From an uncultured Novosphingobium sp. (GTDB lineage: Bacteria; Pseudomonadota; Alphaproteobacteria; Sphingomonadales; Sphingomonadaceae): DNA of 40,423 nt. The translations under genes and the position numbers were made by a program. This document shows, piece by piece, positions 8,881 to 16,469 of this stretch. The notes beneath the pieces are model-generated. The model saw only the letters and a program-made list of their open reading frames with translations. It had not been told where the DNA came from and searched no databases. The stretch lies in the NCBI GenBank assembly GCA_946886365.1, contig CAMPIM010000019.1:1-40423 (forward strand). Direction: 5' to 3'. Position 1 is the stretch's first letter, and every line of letters starts with the position of its first letter.

Positions 8881-8900
8881 ATGCGCATATATGTGCGCAT
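8881..8900 (+). promoter_or_regulatory. Operator-like palindrome of the ccdAB promoter
   Basis: ATGCGCA and TGCGCAT arms surround a TATATG centre, 19 bp before the ccdA start. Antitoxins of the CcdA family repress their own promoters by binding palindromes in this place. A strong ribosome binding site, GAGGAGG (8907-8913), follows, 5 nt before the ATG. Confidence 0.6.
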
Positions 8901-8918
8901 AAATATGAGGAGGCTCTA

Positions 8919-9170
8919 ATGGGCAGGCGCGAGTATGATTTGGCGACGCAGGCTCGCAAGCCGACCAATGTGTCGCTCGATATAGCGCTTGTGGCTGAAG
9001 CAAAGCGGCTGGGCATCAATATTTCCCGCGCCTGTGAGGTTGGATTGGCTGAGCAGATTGCGATGGAGCGGGGTCGCCTCTGGAAGGAGGAGAATGCCGC
9101 CGCGTTAGAAAGCTCGAACAGCTATGTCGAACAGCATGGTCTGCCCTTGAGTCAGCATCGTCGGTTCTAA
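8919..9170 (+). CDS. ccdA: Type II antitoxin CcdA
   Basis: 83 residues. The N-terminal part (KPTNVSLDIALVAEAKRLGI then NISRACEVGLAEQI) is the ribbon-helix-helix DNA-binding domain. The C-terminal part (EENAAALESSNSYVEQHGLP ending in HRRF) is the stretch that wraps and neutralises the gyrase poison CcdB; the WVE/YVE-x-HGLPL...R-F ending is diagnostic. The stop codon overlaps the ccdB start by one base (TAATG), the usual coupled arrangement. A palindromic operator and a very strong ribosome binding site precede it, fitting autorepression and excess antitoxin synthesis. It probably stabilises the surrounding island or a former plasmid segment. Confidence 0.92.
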   Translation: MGRREYDLATQARKPTNVSLDIALVAEAKRLGINISRACEVGLAEQIAMERGRLWKEENAAALESSNSYVEQHGLPLSQHRRF

Positions 9171-9469
9171 TGGCTAAGTTTGATGTGTATCGATTGAAGC
9201 AGGGCGGTTCGTATGTGCTCGATTGTCAGGCAGACCTTCTGAGCGATCTCAACACCCGTTTTGTGGTCCCACTGTTGCCGATCAGCGAGGCTCCGAAACC
9301 CGCTATGCGATTGAACCCGATTTTGGCTGTGGAAAGCGAAAGGCTGGTAATGGTGACGCAGTTTGCAGCGAGCGTCCCGACCCGTGAACTGGGGGATGCC
9401 GTCCAATCCCTCGCTTCTGAACAAGACGTTATTAGTGCTGCGCTGGACATGCTGACTACCGGATTTTGA
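9170..9469 (+). CDS. ccdB: Type II toxin CcdB (DNA gyrase poison)
   Basis: 99 residues, full family length. It shows the CcdB framework: MAKFDVYRL, GGSYVLDCQADLLSDLNTR, VVPLLP, then RLNPILAVESERLVMVTQF, then VPTRELGDAVQSLAS and the ALDMLTTGF end. CcdB proteins trap DNA gyrase on cleaved DNA. The C-terminal GF end, which in characterised CcdB proteins is part of the gyrase-poisoning tail (W-G-I in F-plasmid CcdB), is related but not identical here. No frameshift is present, so the pair looks functional. Confidence 0.92.
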   Translation: MAKFDVYRLKQGGSYVLDCQADLLSDLNTRFVVPLLPISEAPKPAMRLNPILAVESERLVMVTQFAASVPTRELGDAVQSLASEQDVISAALDMLTTGF

Positions 9470-9565
9470 AAGGGCAATCGGGTCGATTATTGGGGTGGTC
9501 CGCAGGTATAGCGCAGGTCGCATTCGGACTTCGCGTCCTATCAAAATGCTTTCAATAGGAAGCGG

Positions 9566-9593
9566 CCCAAACGGGATTTCCGCTGCGTTTGGG
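9566..9593. terminator. Hairpin between ccdB and the leftward tetR gene
   Basis: CCCAAACG and CGTTTGGG arms with a 12-nt loop lie between two convergent genes. A weaker CCTAT/ATAGG pair lies just to the left (about 9538-9560). There is no clear U-run; it probably acts as a shared transcription end. The rest of 9470-9703 shows no gene. Confidence 0.35.
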
Positions 9594-9703
9594 TAGGGCG
9601 TGGGAGAAGGTGAAGTTGCCGCCCGCTTTGATCGCAAAATTGGCAGAAAAGCTGGCCTCTCGCCCGATCACTGAGTCGCCTTCGTAATGATGCCCCAAGG
9701 CTG

Positions 9704-10387
9704 TCATTCTGAAGAAGGCTGTGATCGTTGCTCAGCAGCCATTCCACAATCGTAAGTTTCGACCAGAGAAACGAACGAGTGAATGGCAATAGCTTCCAGC
9801 GTCGACATGATCGGCTCGAATGGTTTCTCGTAGCCGCCAAAAGGCGTCAGTCCTTCCATCGACGCAGAGATGAATAGAGCGATTGCCTTGCGGTCCTCAA
9901 AAGACAGATCTGGCCGCATCTCGCCTATTATTTCGGCCAGCGGCGCGCGGGCGCGTTCGTACAATTCCTGCACACGGCCCAGCACGAAACTATCGTGATT
10001 GGACAGCGCCCAAAGTTCTGGGAAAAGGTGCGTCGTTTTCTTGCTGCGAATATCCTCCAGGATTAACCAGCAGATGCGCTGCAGCCGTTCGGCGGGCGGC
10101 CCCGGCAAATGGATGATTTGGTCAAACTCCACCTCATAGCCACGGATCACCGCTTCCAGCAGTTCGCGGACCAGATCATCGCGGCTGCGATAATGATAGG
10201 TGAGGTTGCCGAACTTGATGCCGCAGTCGGTCGCGACTCGGCGCATGCTCATCGCGCGATAGCCCTCCTCAATCAGGATATTGAGGGCGGTATGGAGGAT
10301 AAGCTCGCGCGTCTCGTGCCCCTTAGAATAGCCGCCATCCCGTTCCGCCATGATCAGGGCGGCGGTCCGGCCTTCCGCTTCATCCAT
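9704..10387 (-). CDS. TetR-family transcriptional regulator (amine dehydrogenase locus)
   Basis: 227 residues from the ATG at 10,387. Residues about 20-70 (TRELILHTALNILIEEGYRA then MSMRRVATDCGIKFGNLTYH, YRSRDDLV) are a TetR helix-turn-helix. The C-terminal ligand domain has KKTTHLFPELWALSNHDSFV. An in-frame ATG at 10,456 would place the palindrome at 10,431-10,451 inside the gene, so I prefer the later start. The gene is divergent from the ten-gene amine dehydrogenase operon and is the likely local repressor, sensing the amine or a downstream product (inference). It closely resembles the TetR protein at 37,192-37,869 in both the DNA-binding and ligand domains, so the two look like paralogues. 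Confidence 0.9.
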   Translation of the reverse strand: MDEAEGRTAALIMAERDGGYSKGHETRELILHTALNILIEEGYRAMSMRRVATDCGIKFGNLTYHYRSRDDLVRELLEAVIRGYEVEFDQIIHLPGPPAERLQRICWLILEDIRSKKTTHLFPELWALSNHDSFVLGRVQELYERARAPLAEIIGEMRPDLSFEDRKAIALFISASMEGLTPFGGYEKPFEPIMSTLEAIAIHSFVSLVETYDCGMAAEQRSQPSSE

Positions 10388-10430
10388 CTGAATATCCGTT
10401 ATTTTCCGTTCAATCAGGTGAACTATAGAG

Positions 10431-10451
10431 GTTCGTATAAATATGTCGAAC
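10431..10451. promoter_or_regulatory. Probable TetR operator between tetR and the amine dehydrogenase operon
   Basis: GTTCG and CGAAC form 5-bp arms with an 11-nt AT-rich centre (TATAAATATGT). It ends 16 bp before the -35 hexamer of the operon promoter and lies 43 bp upstream of the tetR start, so one dimer could control both directions. Confidence 0.45.
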
Positions 10452-10467
10452 GACAAATTTAGGTCAC

Positions 10468-10497
10468 TTGACAGAATTGTTGCTGCTTATTCATAAT
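10468..10497 (+). promoter_or_regulatory. Sigma-70-like promoter of the amine dehydrogenase operon
   Basis: A perfect -35 TTGACA (10,468-10,473) is followed after 18 bp by CATAAT (10,492-10,497). Transcription would start near 10,504. GGGAG precedes the aauB ATG. This is the only obvious promoter before ten closely packed genes. Confidence 0.55.
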
Positions 10498-10538
10498 CAT
10501 CCTCAAGCGGACGAGATCCGCAGCGGGAGATTACAAAC

Positions 10539-11708
10539 ATGCGGTCCATTGGTCTGAGCTTGCTGCTTGGCGCGGCAATGCCCTTGTCAGCATCTGCCGA
10601 CACCACAAAATTTCCTGCTCCCTTGCCCGAAGAAACACTGCCCAGTGTCACGGAACTGCCTGTTAATTGGCCGAAAAGCTGGGTCTTGATCCATGATCTC
10701 AACTTCGCCTCTATCCTCGATGGCAAGCTGGCGCTGGTCGATACTCGCTCGGCGGACCGGCCACTTAAGGGGCTGGTACGCGCGGCCCAATTCGCCAATG
10801 AACTGGTAGCGCCGGATCGCGGCGAGATTTACACCGCAGAAACATTCTACAGCCGTCTCACGCGCGGGGAACGAACCGACGCCATAACCATATGGGATAT
10901 GAAAACGCTTCAACCCAAGGGTGAGATCGTCCTGCCCGGTGGCAAGCGCCAGTTGTCCGTTACCTATCCCAACGTTTTCCAGTTCACCAATGGCGGCAAA
11001 TGGGCGCTGGTCGCCAATTTCACCCCGGCCCAGTCGATCACCGTAGTAGATCTGGAAGGGCGCAAGGTGCTGGGGGAGATCGATCTGCCCGGCTGCACTC
11101 AAATCTATCCCAGCGGCCAGCGCGGCTTCAGCAGCCTGTGCGCCGATGGATCGATCTTCAGCGTGACGCTGGACGAAAAGGGGCAGGCGGCCTCCTCCAG
11201 CAGCGTCGCCAGGGTGCAGGATATTGACCGGCAGCCGCTGTTCGGCACACCCGCCATGGTCGGCCGCACCGCTTGGTTCGTCAGCTATTATGGCATGGTC
11301 CAGGGCATCGACCTGTCCGGACCCGTTGCCAGGCCGCTTCCGGGCGCCTTCAGCGTCGGCAAGGCGGACGGCGGCGCCCCGCAATGGCGGCCGGGCGGCT
11401 GGCAGGTCATCGCCTCGGACGCCAAGGGGCTGCTCTATGTACTGATGAGCCCCAACGGCAAGGAAGGCAGCCACAAGGATGGTGGCACCGAAGTCTGGGT
11501 CATCGATCCGGTCAGGAAGATGCGCCTCTCCCGTATCGCGCTCAAGGGGCAGGGGCTGGCCATCGCGGTGACGCGTGAGGATGCGCCGCAACTGATCGTG
11601 GCGCGGGCGGACGGCGTGATCGATGTGCATGACGCCGCGACCGGTGCTTTCGTGCGGACCCTGGGCGCAACGGTCGCGGCCAACCCCATCGTCATCACGG
11701 TGCCATGA
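10539..11708 (+). CDS. aauB: Aromatic amine dehydrogenase heavy chain (TTQ enzyme)
   Basis: 389 residues: a Sec signal peptide (MRSIGLSLLLGAAMPLSASA) and a seven-bladed beta-propeller of the methylamine/aralkylamine dehydrogenase heavy-chain family. Family-like stretches include RGEIYTAETFYSRLTRGERT, the DAITIWD and ITVVDLEG blade repeats, GFSSLCADGSIFSV, and the C-terminal KDGGTEVWVIDPVRKMRLSR. The heavy chain forms the periplasmic frame that holds the small TTQ-bearing subunit and docks the electron acceptor. The start has GGGAGA about 8 nt upstream. Its stop overlaps mauE by four bases (ATGA). The order heavy chain, mauE, mauD, light chain matches aau/mau clusters. The aau rather than mau name rests on the light chain. 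Confidence 0.92.
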   Translation: MRSIGLSLLLGAAMPLSASADTTKFPAPLPEETLPSVTELPVNWPKSWVLIHDLNFASILDGKLALVDTRSADRPLKGLVRAAQFANELVAPDRGEIYTAETFYSRLTRGERTDAITIWDMKTLQPKGEIVLPGGKRQLSVTYPNVFQFTNGGKWALVANFTPAQSITVVDLEGRKVLGEIDLPGCTQIYPSGQRGFSSLCADGSIFSVTLDEKGQAASSSSVARVQDIDRQPLFGTPAMVGRTAWFVSYYGMVQGIDLSGPVARPLPGAFSVGKADGGAPQWRPGGWQVIASDAKGLLYVLMSPNGKEGSHKDGGTEVWVIDPVRKMRLSRIALKGQGLAIAVTREDAPQLIVARADGVIDVHDAATGAFVRTLGATVAANPIVITVP

Positions 11709-12196
11709 TGGCTGCGCTTTCCCTTTTCCTCGCCATGCTGCTGGGCGTGTCGGCGCTGCACAAGGCGATTGATCGCAAGCGCCTCGGGACGGCGGCGGCG
11801 CGGCTTGTGGGGGCCACAGCACCGGCTGGACCGCTGCTGCTGATCGCGGGGGGCGTTGCGGAAACGACCGCTTCCCTGTGTCTGCTGATCGGGCCACTGC
11901 GGTCGGTCGGCGCCATCATCGCACTGCTGCTCTGGGCGCTCTATGCCCTGCTGCTGCTGCGCCGCCGGGGCCAGTCGCTTGATTGCGGTTGCGACCTCGT
12001 GGCCCGGGAGCAGCTGGTCGGCTGGGTCCAGATCGCCCGCCCGGCGCTGCTGGCCGGTCTCGCAGCCCTTGTGATCCTGTTGCCCCAGGCCCCCTTCACG
12101 CTCGATGCGCCCTTCGCCGCCGCTGGCTTCCTGGCGCTCTGGTTCGGTGCGGCCGAGCTTTTTGCTATTCCCCAGCCTGTTTGGAGGAAGAACTGA
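11705..12196 (+). CDS. mauE: MauE-type integral membrane protein for TTQ enzyme assembly
   Basis: 163 residues with four strongly hydrophobic segments and the conserved CxC (Cys94-Gly-Cys96, in SLDCGCDL) at the membrane face. MauE belongs to the DoxX-like family and works with MauD. In methylamine dehydrogenase systems both are needed for a stable light chain, probably by handling its many disulfides. It overlaps aauB by four bases and mauD by one (TGATG). ATG occurs twice at 11,705 and 11,708; the first gives the usual coupled ATGA. Confidence 0.9.
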   Translation: MMAALSLFLAMLLGVSALHKAIDRKRLGTAAARLVGATAPAGPLLLIAGGVAETTASLCLLIGPLRSVGAIIALLLWALYALLLLRRRGQSLDCGCDLVAREQLVGWVQIARPALLAGLAALVILLPQAPFTLDAPFAAAGFLALWFGAAELFAIPQPVWRKN

Positions 12197-12783
12197 TGCT
12201 AACATCCCAGATATTGCTTTGGGCCGCGGTGATCGCCCAAGCGCTGCTGATTGCGGCACTCGCCCGACAGGTCGGCATCCTGCACGAACGGATCGCTCCC
12301 GCAGGCGCGCTCACCCTGCATCAGGGCGTGAAGATCGGCGAGACGGCGACGCCGATGGACCTCATCACCATCGACGACGCAAAATTGCGCATCGGCGGCA
12401 AACGCGATGGGCGCAGCCAGTTGCTCTTTTTCGCCTCACCCGACTGCCCGGTCTGCAAGTCGCTGCTGCCGGTGTTGCGCTCCGCCGCGCGCGCCGAGGC
12501 GGACTGGATCGATGTGGTGATCGCGGGGGATGGCGCTAAACCCGCCTATCGCGCCATGGCGTCCGACCATGGGCTGGTTGGCCTGCCGATCATTCTTTCC
12601 GAAGTCCTGGGCCGCGCCTTTGGCGTCGCGAAGCTGCCTTATGCCGTGCTGCTGGATGAAAATGGCAAGGTCGCCTCGCTCGGCCTCATCAACAGCCGTG
12701 AGCATCTGGAAAGCCTGTTCGAGGCAAAGGAACGCGGCGTCGCGTCGATCCAGGACTTCCTCGCCCGCCGGAAGGAGGCCTGA
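12196..12783 (+). CDS. mauD: MauD thioredoxin-like disulfide protein for light-chain maturation
   Basis: 195 residues: an N-terminal membrane anchor (LTSQILLWAAVIAQALLIAA), then a periplasmic thioredoxin fold with the redox motif Cys84-Pro-Val-Cys87 (FASPDCPVCKSL) and a later cis-Pro region (KLPYAVLLDENGKVAS). MauD is the presumed disulfide isomerase for the cysteine-rich TTQ subunit. GGAGGAAG upstream of the ATG at 12,196 supports this start over longer in-frame readings. The stop is 2 nt before aauA. Confidence 0.92.
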   Translation: MLTSQILLWAAVIAQALLIAALARQVGILHERIAPAGALTLHQGVKIGETATPMDLITIDDAKLRIGGKRDGRSQLLFFASPDCPVCKSLLPVLRSAARAEADWIDVVIAGDGAKPAYRAMASDHGLVGLPIILSEVLGRAFGVAKLPYAVLLDENGKVASLGLINSREHLESLFEAKERGVASIQDFLARRKEA

Positions 12784-12785
12784 AC

Positions 12786-13331
12786 ATGGACGGTTTCGAC
12801 AAGCTCACCGAACGAATGGCCCGGTCCGTTGCGCGCGGCACGTCCCGCCGCTCCTTGCTGGCCTGGCTTGGAGCGGGGATGACCGGCACGGCCATGTTGC
12901 CCGCCTTGCCGGTGGCGCGCGCCGCCACCCACCCCGGTGCCGCCCGGCCTGAGATGACCTCCGGCACGCCGCAGGATCCCGGCAATCCGGCGAGTTGCGA
13001 TTATTGGCGCTATTGCGCGATCGACGGCTTCCTTTGTTCCTGTTGCGGCGGCACGGTCAACACCTGCCCGCCGGGCACGGAAATGTCGCCTATCACCTGG
13101 ATCGGCACCTGCACCAACCCGGCGGACGGCCGCGCCTATATCATCAGCTATAATGATTGTTGCGGCGTGTCCTCCTGTGGCCAGTGCCTGTGCAATCGCA
13201 ATGAAGGCGACCGGCCGCAGGTCCGGCCCCAGTCGAACAACGACTATAATTGGTGTCTGGGAACCGAAAGCAGCATCTACAATTGCTCGGTTGCAGCGAT
13301 CGTCGGCACGGCTCTGGAGCAACCGAAATGA
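12786..13331 (+). CDS. aauA: Aromatic amine dehydrogenase light chain, TTQ-bearing
   Basis: 181 residues. A long Tat signal (SRRSLLAWLG, residues 20-29) fits export of a folded or cofactor-bearing subunit. The mature part carries 14 Cys. Trp105 (ITWIGTC) and Trp156 (YNWCLG) align with the two tryptophans that form TTQ and have the same 51-residue spacing as Trp57/Trp108 in methylamine dehydrogenase. Asp80 (AIDG) and Asp124 (YNDCC) match the active-site acids. CSCCGG and the extra Cys131 (SSCGQC) are, as I recall, shared with aromatic amine dehydrogenase but absent from methylamine dehydrogenase (12 Cys), so an arylalkylamine substrate is more likely. The conserved active-site Thr before the C-terminus is Ser168 here. 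The enzyme turns primary amines into aldehyde plus ammonia in the periplasm. Confidence 0.95.
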   Translation: MDGFDKLTERMARSVARGTSRRSLLAWLGAGMTGTAMLPALPVARAATHPGAARPEMTSGTPQDPGNPASCDYWRYCAIDGFLCSCCGGTVNTCPPGTEMSPITWIGTCTNPADGRAYIISYNDCCGVSSCGQCLCNRNEGDRPQVRPQSNNDYNWCLGTESSIYNCSVAAIVGTALEQPK

Positions 13332-13777
13332 AGATCGCCGTGGGACTGGCCTTGCTAATGACGGCAGGGATAGCGCAAGCGGCGCAGGATGGCGCGACCA
13401 TCTATAATCGCTGCGCTGCCTGCCACACCCGGACCGGCGCTGGCGTACCGGGCGCCTATCCGCCGTTGGGGCGCGATTTCCGTACCCTGGCCGCCAAGCC
13501 GGGTGGCCGCCGCTATCTGGCGCTGGCCGTAATCAAGGGACTGAACGGCCCGATCAGCGTCGAGGGCAAGGCCTATCGCGGCATGATGCCGGCGCAGGGC
13601 GGGCTGGACGATGCTGGAGTGGCGGCAGTGCTCAACCATGTCGGCGGGTCGATCGCCAGCATCGGTCCCGTTTTCAAGCCCTTCACCGATCAGGAAGTGG
13701 CCGGATATCGGGTCGGCGGCAAGGCGCTGAACGCCGCCGATGTCGCGAAGCTCCATGAAGGGGCGGGCGGCAAGTGA
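13328..13777 (+). CDS. Periplasmic single-heme cytochrome c (first of two)
   Basis: 149 residues with a Sec signal (MKIAVGLALLMTAGIAQA). The heme site is Cys29-Ala-Ala-Cys32-His33, and RGMMPAQGG (Met86/Met87) offers the axial Met. It overlaps aauA and the next cytochrome by four bases each. It may take electrons from the TTQ dehydrogenase (the role of amicyanin or azurin in other hosts). Together with the next gene it might instead act in TTQ formation, since no mauG is present. Both roles are inference from position. Confidence 0.85.
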   Translation: MKIAVGLALLMTAGIAQAAQDGATIYNRCAACHTRTGAGVPGAYPPLGRDFRTLAAKPGGRRYLALAVIKGLNGPISVEGKAYRGMMPAQGGLDDAGVAAVLNHVGGSIASIGPVFKPFTDQEVAGYRVGGKALNAADVAKLHEGAGGK

Positions 13778-14244
13778 AGCTCGTCCTGCTCGCTTTGGCA
13801 GGCCTTGTCGCATTATCCGCGACCTTGGCGGCTGGAGCGAGCGAGCGAGCGATGCCGGGCGTCGTCAATCCGCGTCAGGCCCATCAAGACTATATTTTGA
13901 AATGCCAGGGTTGCCATAGACCGGACGGGGGCGGCGACGATCGGTCCAATCCGCCGATGCGCGGCATAGTCGCCCGTTTTCTGATGGTGCCGGGCGGGCG
14001 GGCGTTCATCGGCCAGGTGCCGGGCGTCGCCACGGTCGATTTGGACGACCGGCGATTGGCGGACCTCGTCAACTGGACACTTTACACTTTCGACGCAGAG
14101 CATCTGCCAATCGATTTCAGGCCTTATTCCGCCACGGAAATCGCTGCCTTGCGCCGCAACCCCCTGCGACTGGATCGCGTCGCTACAAGAGCGCGACTGG
14201 TGGCAGGTTTCGAACATGCAGGAATGGAACAGGGAAAACCATGA
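13774..14244 (+). CDS. Periplasmic single-heme cytochrome c (second of two)
   Basis: 156 residues from a GTG start that overlaps the previous stop (GTGA). A signal peptide (MKLVLLALAGLVALSATLAA) is followed by one heme site, Cys44-Gln-Gly-Cys47-His48. FLMVPGGRAF may hold the axial Met. After the domain comes a basic C-terminal tail (LRRNPLRLDRVATRARL) that could contact a partner. It is not the two-heme MauG type, which has two CxxCH motifs and is about twice as long. It sits between the dehydrogenase genes and the TonB receptor, so redox coupling to the dehydrogenase is likely. Confidence 0.83.
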   Translation: MKLVLLALAGLVALSATLAAGASERAMPGVVNPRQAHQDYILKCQGCHRPDGGGDDRSNPPMRGIVARFLMVPGGRAFIGQVPGVATVDLDDRRLADLVNWTLYTFDAEHLPIDFRPYSATEIAALRRNPLRLDRVATRARLVAGFEHAGMEQGKP

Positions 14245-14258
14245 TTGGAGTATAATCG

Positions 14259-16448
14259 ATGGGGGAAGTATATACAGGGTTGGTAGCATGCGGCTGTGCG
14301 GCTTTCGCAGGTCTTGGCATGATGAATCCGGCGTTCGCGCAGAATGATGCGCAAGGTGAAATCGTCGTTACGGCGGCCAAGCGGTCGGAAAATGTACAGT
14401 CTGTCCCGATTTCTGTAACCGCCATAGGTGGTGATATGTTGGCAAAGTCGCGCGTCAGCAGCGTCGACAGCCTGGTGACGAAGGTCGCCAATCTCCAGCT
14501 CACCTCCATTGTGGGCGACAATACGCCGATCTTCGCGCTGCGTGGCGTGTCCATGTCCGACTATAGCCTCAACCAGTCGAGCCCGGTCGCCACCTATTAT
14601 GATGAAGTTTATAAAGGCAATTTCGCCTTTCTTGGCGTTGCCATGTACGATCTCGAACGGGTCGAGGTGCTGCGCGGGCCGCAGGGCACGCTCTATGGCA
14701 AGAACACCACGGGCGGCGCGGTCAACATCATCAGCCGGGAAGCGAAGCTGGGTGAAACCAGCGGTTATGTGAACGCCGGTTATGGCAATTATAACCGGTT
14801 CGAGGCGAACGGCGCGGTCAATGTGCCGCTGGGCGAGAAAGCCGCCCTGCGCGTGGCGGGCACCTTCGCCAGGGCGGACGGCTGGTTCAGGAATGTCGAG
14901 CCCGGCATGCCGGACCTTGCCAGCACCCGCGAATATGCGTTTCGCGCAACGCTGAAGGCCCAGCCGGTCGAGGGGCTGACTTTCGTCCTGCGCGCCTCCA
15001 CCAGTTTCCAGAACCCGAAAAATTACGGCATCTATGCCCAGCCCGAAGCCAACCATCGACCCGGCCTGTCGCGATGGGAGATTGCGTCCGACGTCCCCAC
15101 CCGCCGCCGCGCCCGCACGACATCGGTGGCGCTGACCACCAATGTCGATCTGTCCGATGCGATCGCGCTGACCAGCATCACGTCCTATGACAAGGGCACG
15201 CTCTTCTTCCGCGAGGATACGGACGGCACGGCAACCAAGCTGCTGGAAATCCCCTATTATGACAAGGCCAGCCAGTTCGCACAGGATCTGCGCCTGACCA
15301 GCGACACGGGCGGTCCATTCGACTTCATCCTGGGCGTCTATTTCAACCGGGAAAAGGTCTTCAACCGCACCGCCTTCGAGATTGCCACCGATGTAGACGT
15401 GAACGCGGACGGCACCATCGACGCACAGGATTGTGCCGACGGCCTGCCGCTGGCCTGCAAGGTCCAGAACCAGTTCACCCAGGTGAAGAAGAGCGTCGCT
15501 GTCTATTCCGACCTCAAATACAAGATTGGCGAGGCGGTGACGCTACGTGGCGGCCTGCGCTATACCCATGATACGGGCCGACAGAACGGCTTCATTTCGC
15601 AGGCGCTGGGTGTCGACGATAGCGTCGTCGCGACCCTGATCCCGCTGTCCGACCTGCGCTTCAGGAAAAACAATTTCTCCGGCAAGATCGGCCTCGACTA
15701 CAAGCTGGCCGACGGCAACCTTCTCTATGCCAGCGTCAGCCGTGGCTATCGCGCGCCCAGCTTCAATGCTCAGGCCTTTTTCGATCCGTCCGAACTGTCG
15801 GTGGCCAAGGCGGAGCAGGTGACATCCTATGAAGTCGGCGCGAAGACCCAGTTCTGGGATCGCCGCATCACGCTAAACGTTGCCGGTTTCTATTATGATT
15901 ACAAGAATCAGCAGTTCATTAACGTAGATCCGTCCAGCGCGGCGCAGACATTGCTCAACATCCCCAAGTCGCGAATCTATGGTGGCGAGGCAGAACTGAC
16001 CGTGCGGGCCGCCGACATGCTGACCATGCGCGCGGGCTTGGGCGTGTTGTCTGCGAAGATCAAGCAGGGCACGGTCAGCGGCGTCGATGTGGGTGGCAAT
16101 CGCCTGTCCAACGCGCCGAGCCTGACGCTCAACGGCGGGATCGACTGGACGGTTGCGCAAGGCGGCTTCGGCAGCCTCTCCTTGCACCCGGAAGTCGCCT
16201 ATCAGTCGAGTCAATATTTCGAGGTGGTGAACATCCCCCGTCTGAAGCAGAAGGGCTATGCCCTGCTCAGCGGCCATATCGACTGGGAGAGCGCGAACGG
16301 GCGCTTCAATGCCTCGCTCTGGGCGAAGAACCTCACGAAGAAATTCCATTTCACCTCGCGCGTGGACCTGCTCGCGGGCTTTGGTTTCGATTATAATCAC
16401 ATTGGCAATCCGCGGACATATGGTGTGACAGTTGGCGCGAAATTCTAA
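14259..16448 (+). CDS. TonB-dependent outer-membrane receptor of the amine operon
   Basis: 729 residues. A signal sequence ending AFA-Q is followed by a TonB box (EIVVTAAK) and a plug domain with VEVLRGPQGTLYGKNTTGGA near residues 135-155. Then comes a 22-strand-type barrel ending in the C-terminal aromatic residue (VGAKF). TonB receptors carry scarce or large solutes across the outer membrane. The 14-nt gap after the cytochrome gene and 21-nt gap before the aldehyde dehydrogenase place it within the amine operon, so its cargo is probably the amine or an amine-bearing compound. GGAG lies about 9 nt before the ATG. Confidence 0.9.
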   Translation: MGEVYTGLVACGCAAFAGLGMMNPAFAQNDAQGEIVVTAAKRSENVQSVPISVTAIGGDMLAKSRVSSVDSLVTKVANLQLTSIVGDNTPIFALRGVSMSDYSLNQSSPVATYYDEVYKGNFAFLGVAMYDLERVEVLRGPQGTLYGKNTTGGAVNIISREAKLGETSGYVNAGYGNYNRFEANGAVNVPLGEKAALRVAGTFARADGWFRNVEPGMPDLASTREYAFRATLKAQPVEGLTFVLRASTSFQNPKNYGIYAQPEANHRPGLSRWEIASDVPTRRRARTTSVALTTNVDLSDAIALTSITSYDKGTLFFREDTDGTATKLLEIPYYDKASQFAQDLRLTSDTGGPFDFILGVYFNREKVFNRTAFEIATDVDVNADGTIDAQDCADGLPLACKVQNQFTQVKKSVAVYSDLKYKIGEAVTLRGGLRYTHDTGRQNGFISQALGVDDSVVATLIPLSDLRFRKNNFSGKIGLDYKLADGNLLYASVSRGYRAPSFNAQAFFDPSELSVAKAEQVTSYEVGAKTQFWDRRITLNVAGFYYDYKNQQFINVDPSSAAQTLLNIPKSRIYGGEAELTVRAADMLTMRAGLGVLSAKIKQGTVSGVDVGGNRLSNAPSLTLNGGIDWTVAQGGFGSLSLHPEVAYQSSQYFEVVNIPRLKQKGYALLSGHIDWESANGRFNASLWAKNLTKKFHFTSRVDLLAGFGFDYNHIGNPRTYGVTVGAKF

Positions 16449-16469
16449 AGACAGCGCAAGGAGAGGATA

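Noticed and set aside
10587..11897. 436-codon open frame on the - strand opposite aauB
   Set aside because: Antisense shadow of a well-supported heavy-chain gene with a signal peptide and blade repeats.
12786..13331. Methylamine dehydrogenase light chain (mauA) rather than aauA
   Set aside because: CSCCGG and the extra Cys131 give 14 Cys, as I recall for aromatic amine dehydrogenase; methylamine dehydrogenase has 12. No mauF, mauC, mauJ, mauG, mauM or mauN is present.
13328..14244. A split MauG
   Set aside because: Each cytochrome has its own signal peptide and one CxxCH. They lack the di-heme peroxidase framework and are normal-size single-heme proteins, so a broken mauG is not supported, though a joint function remains open.
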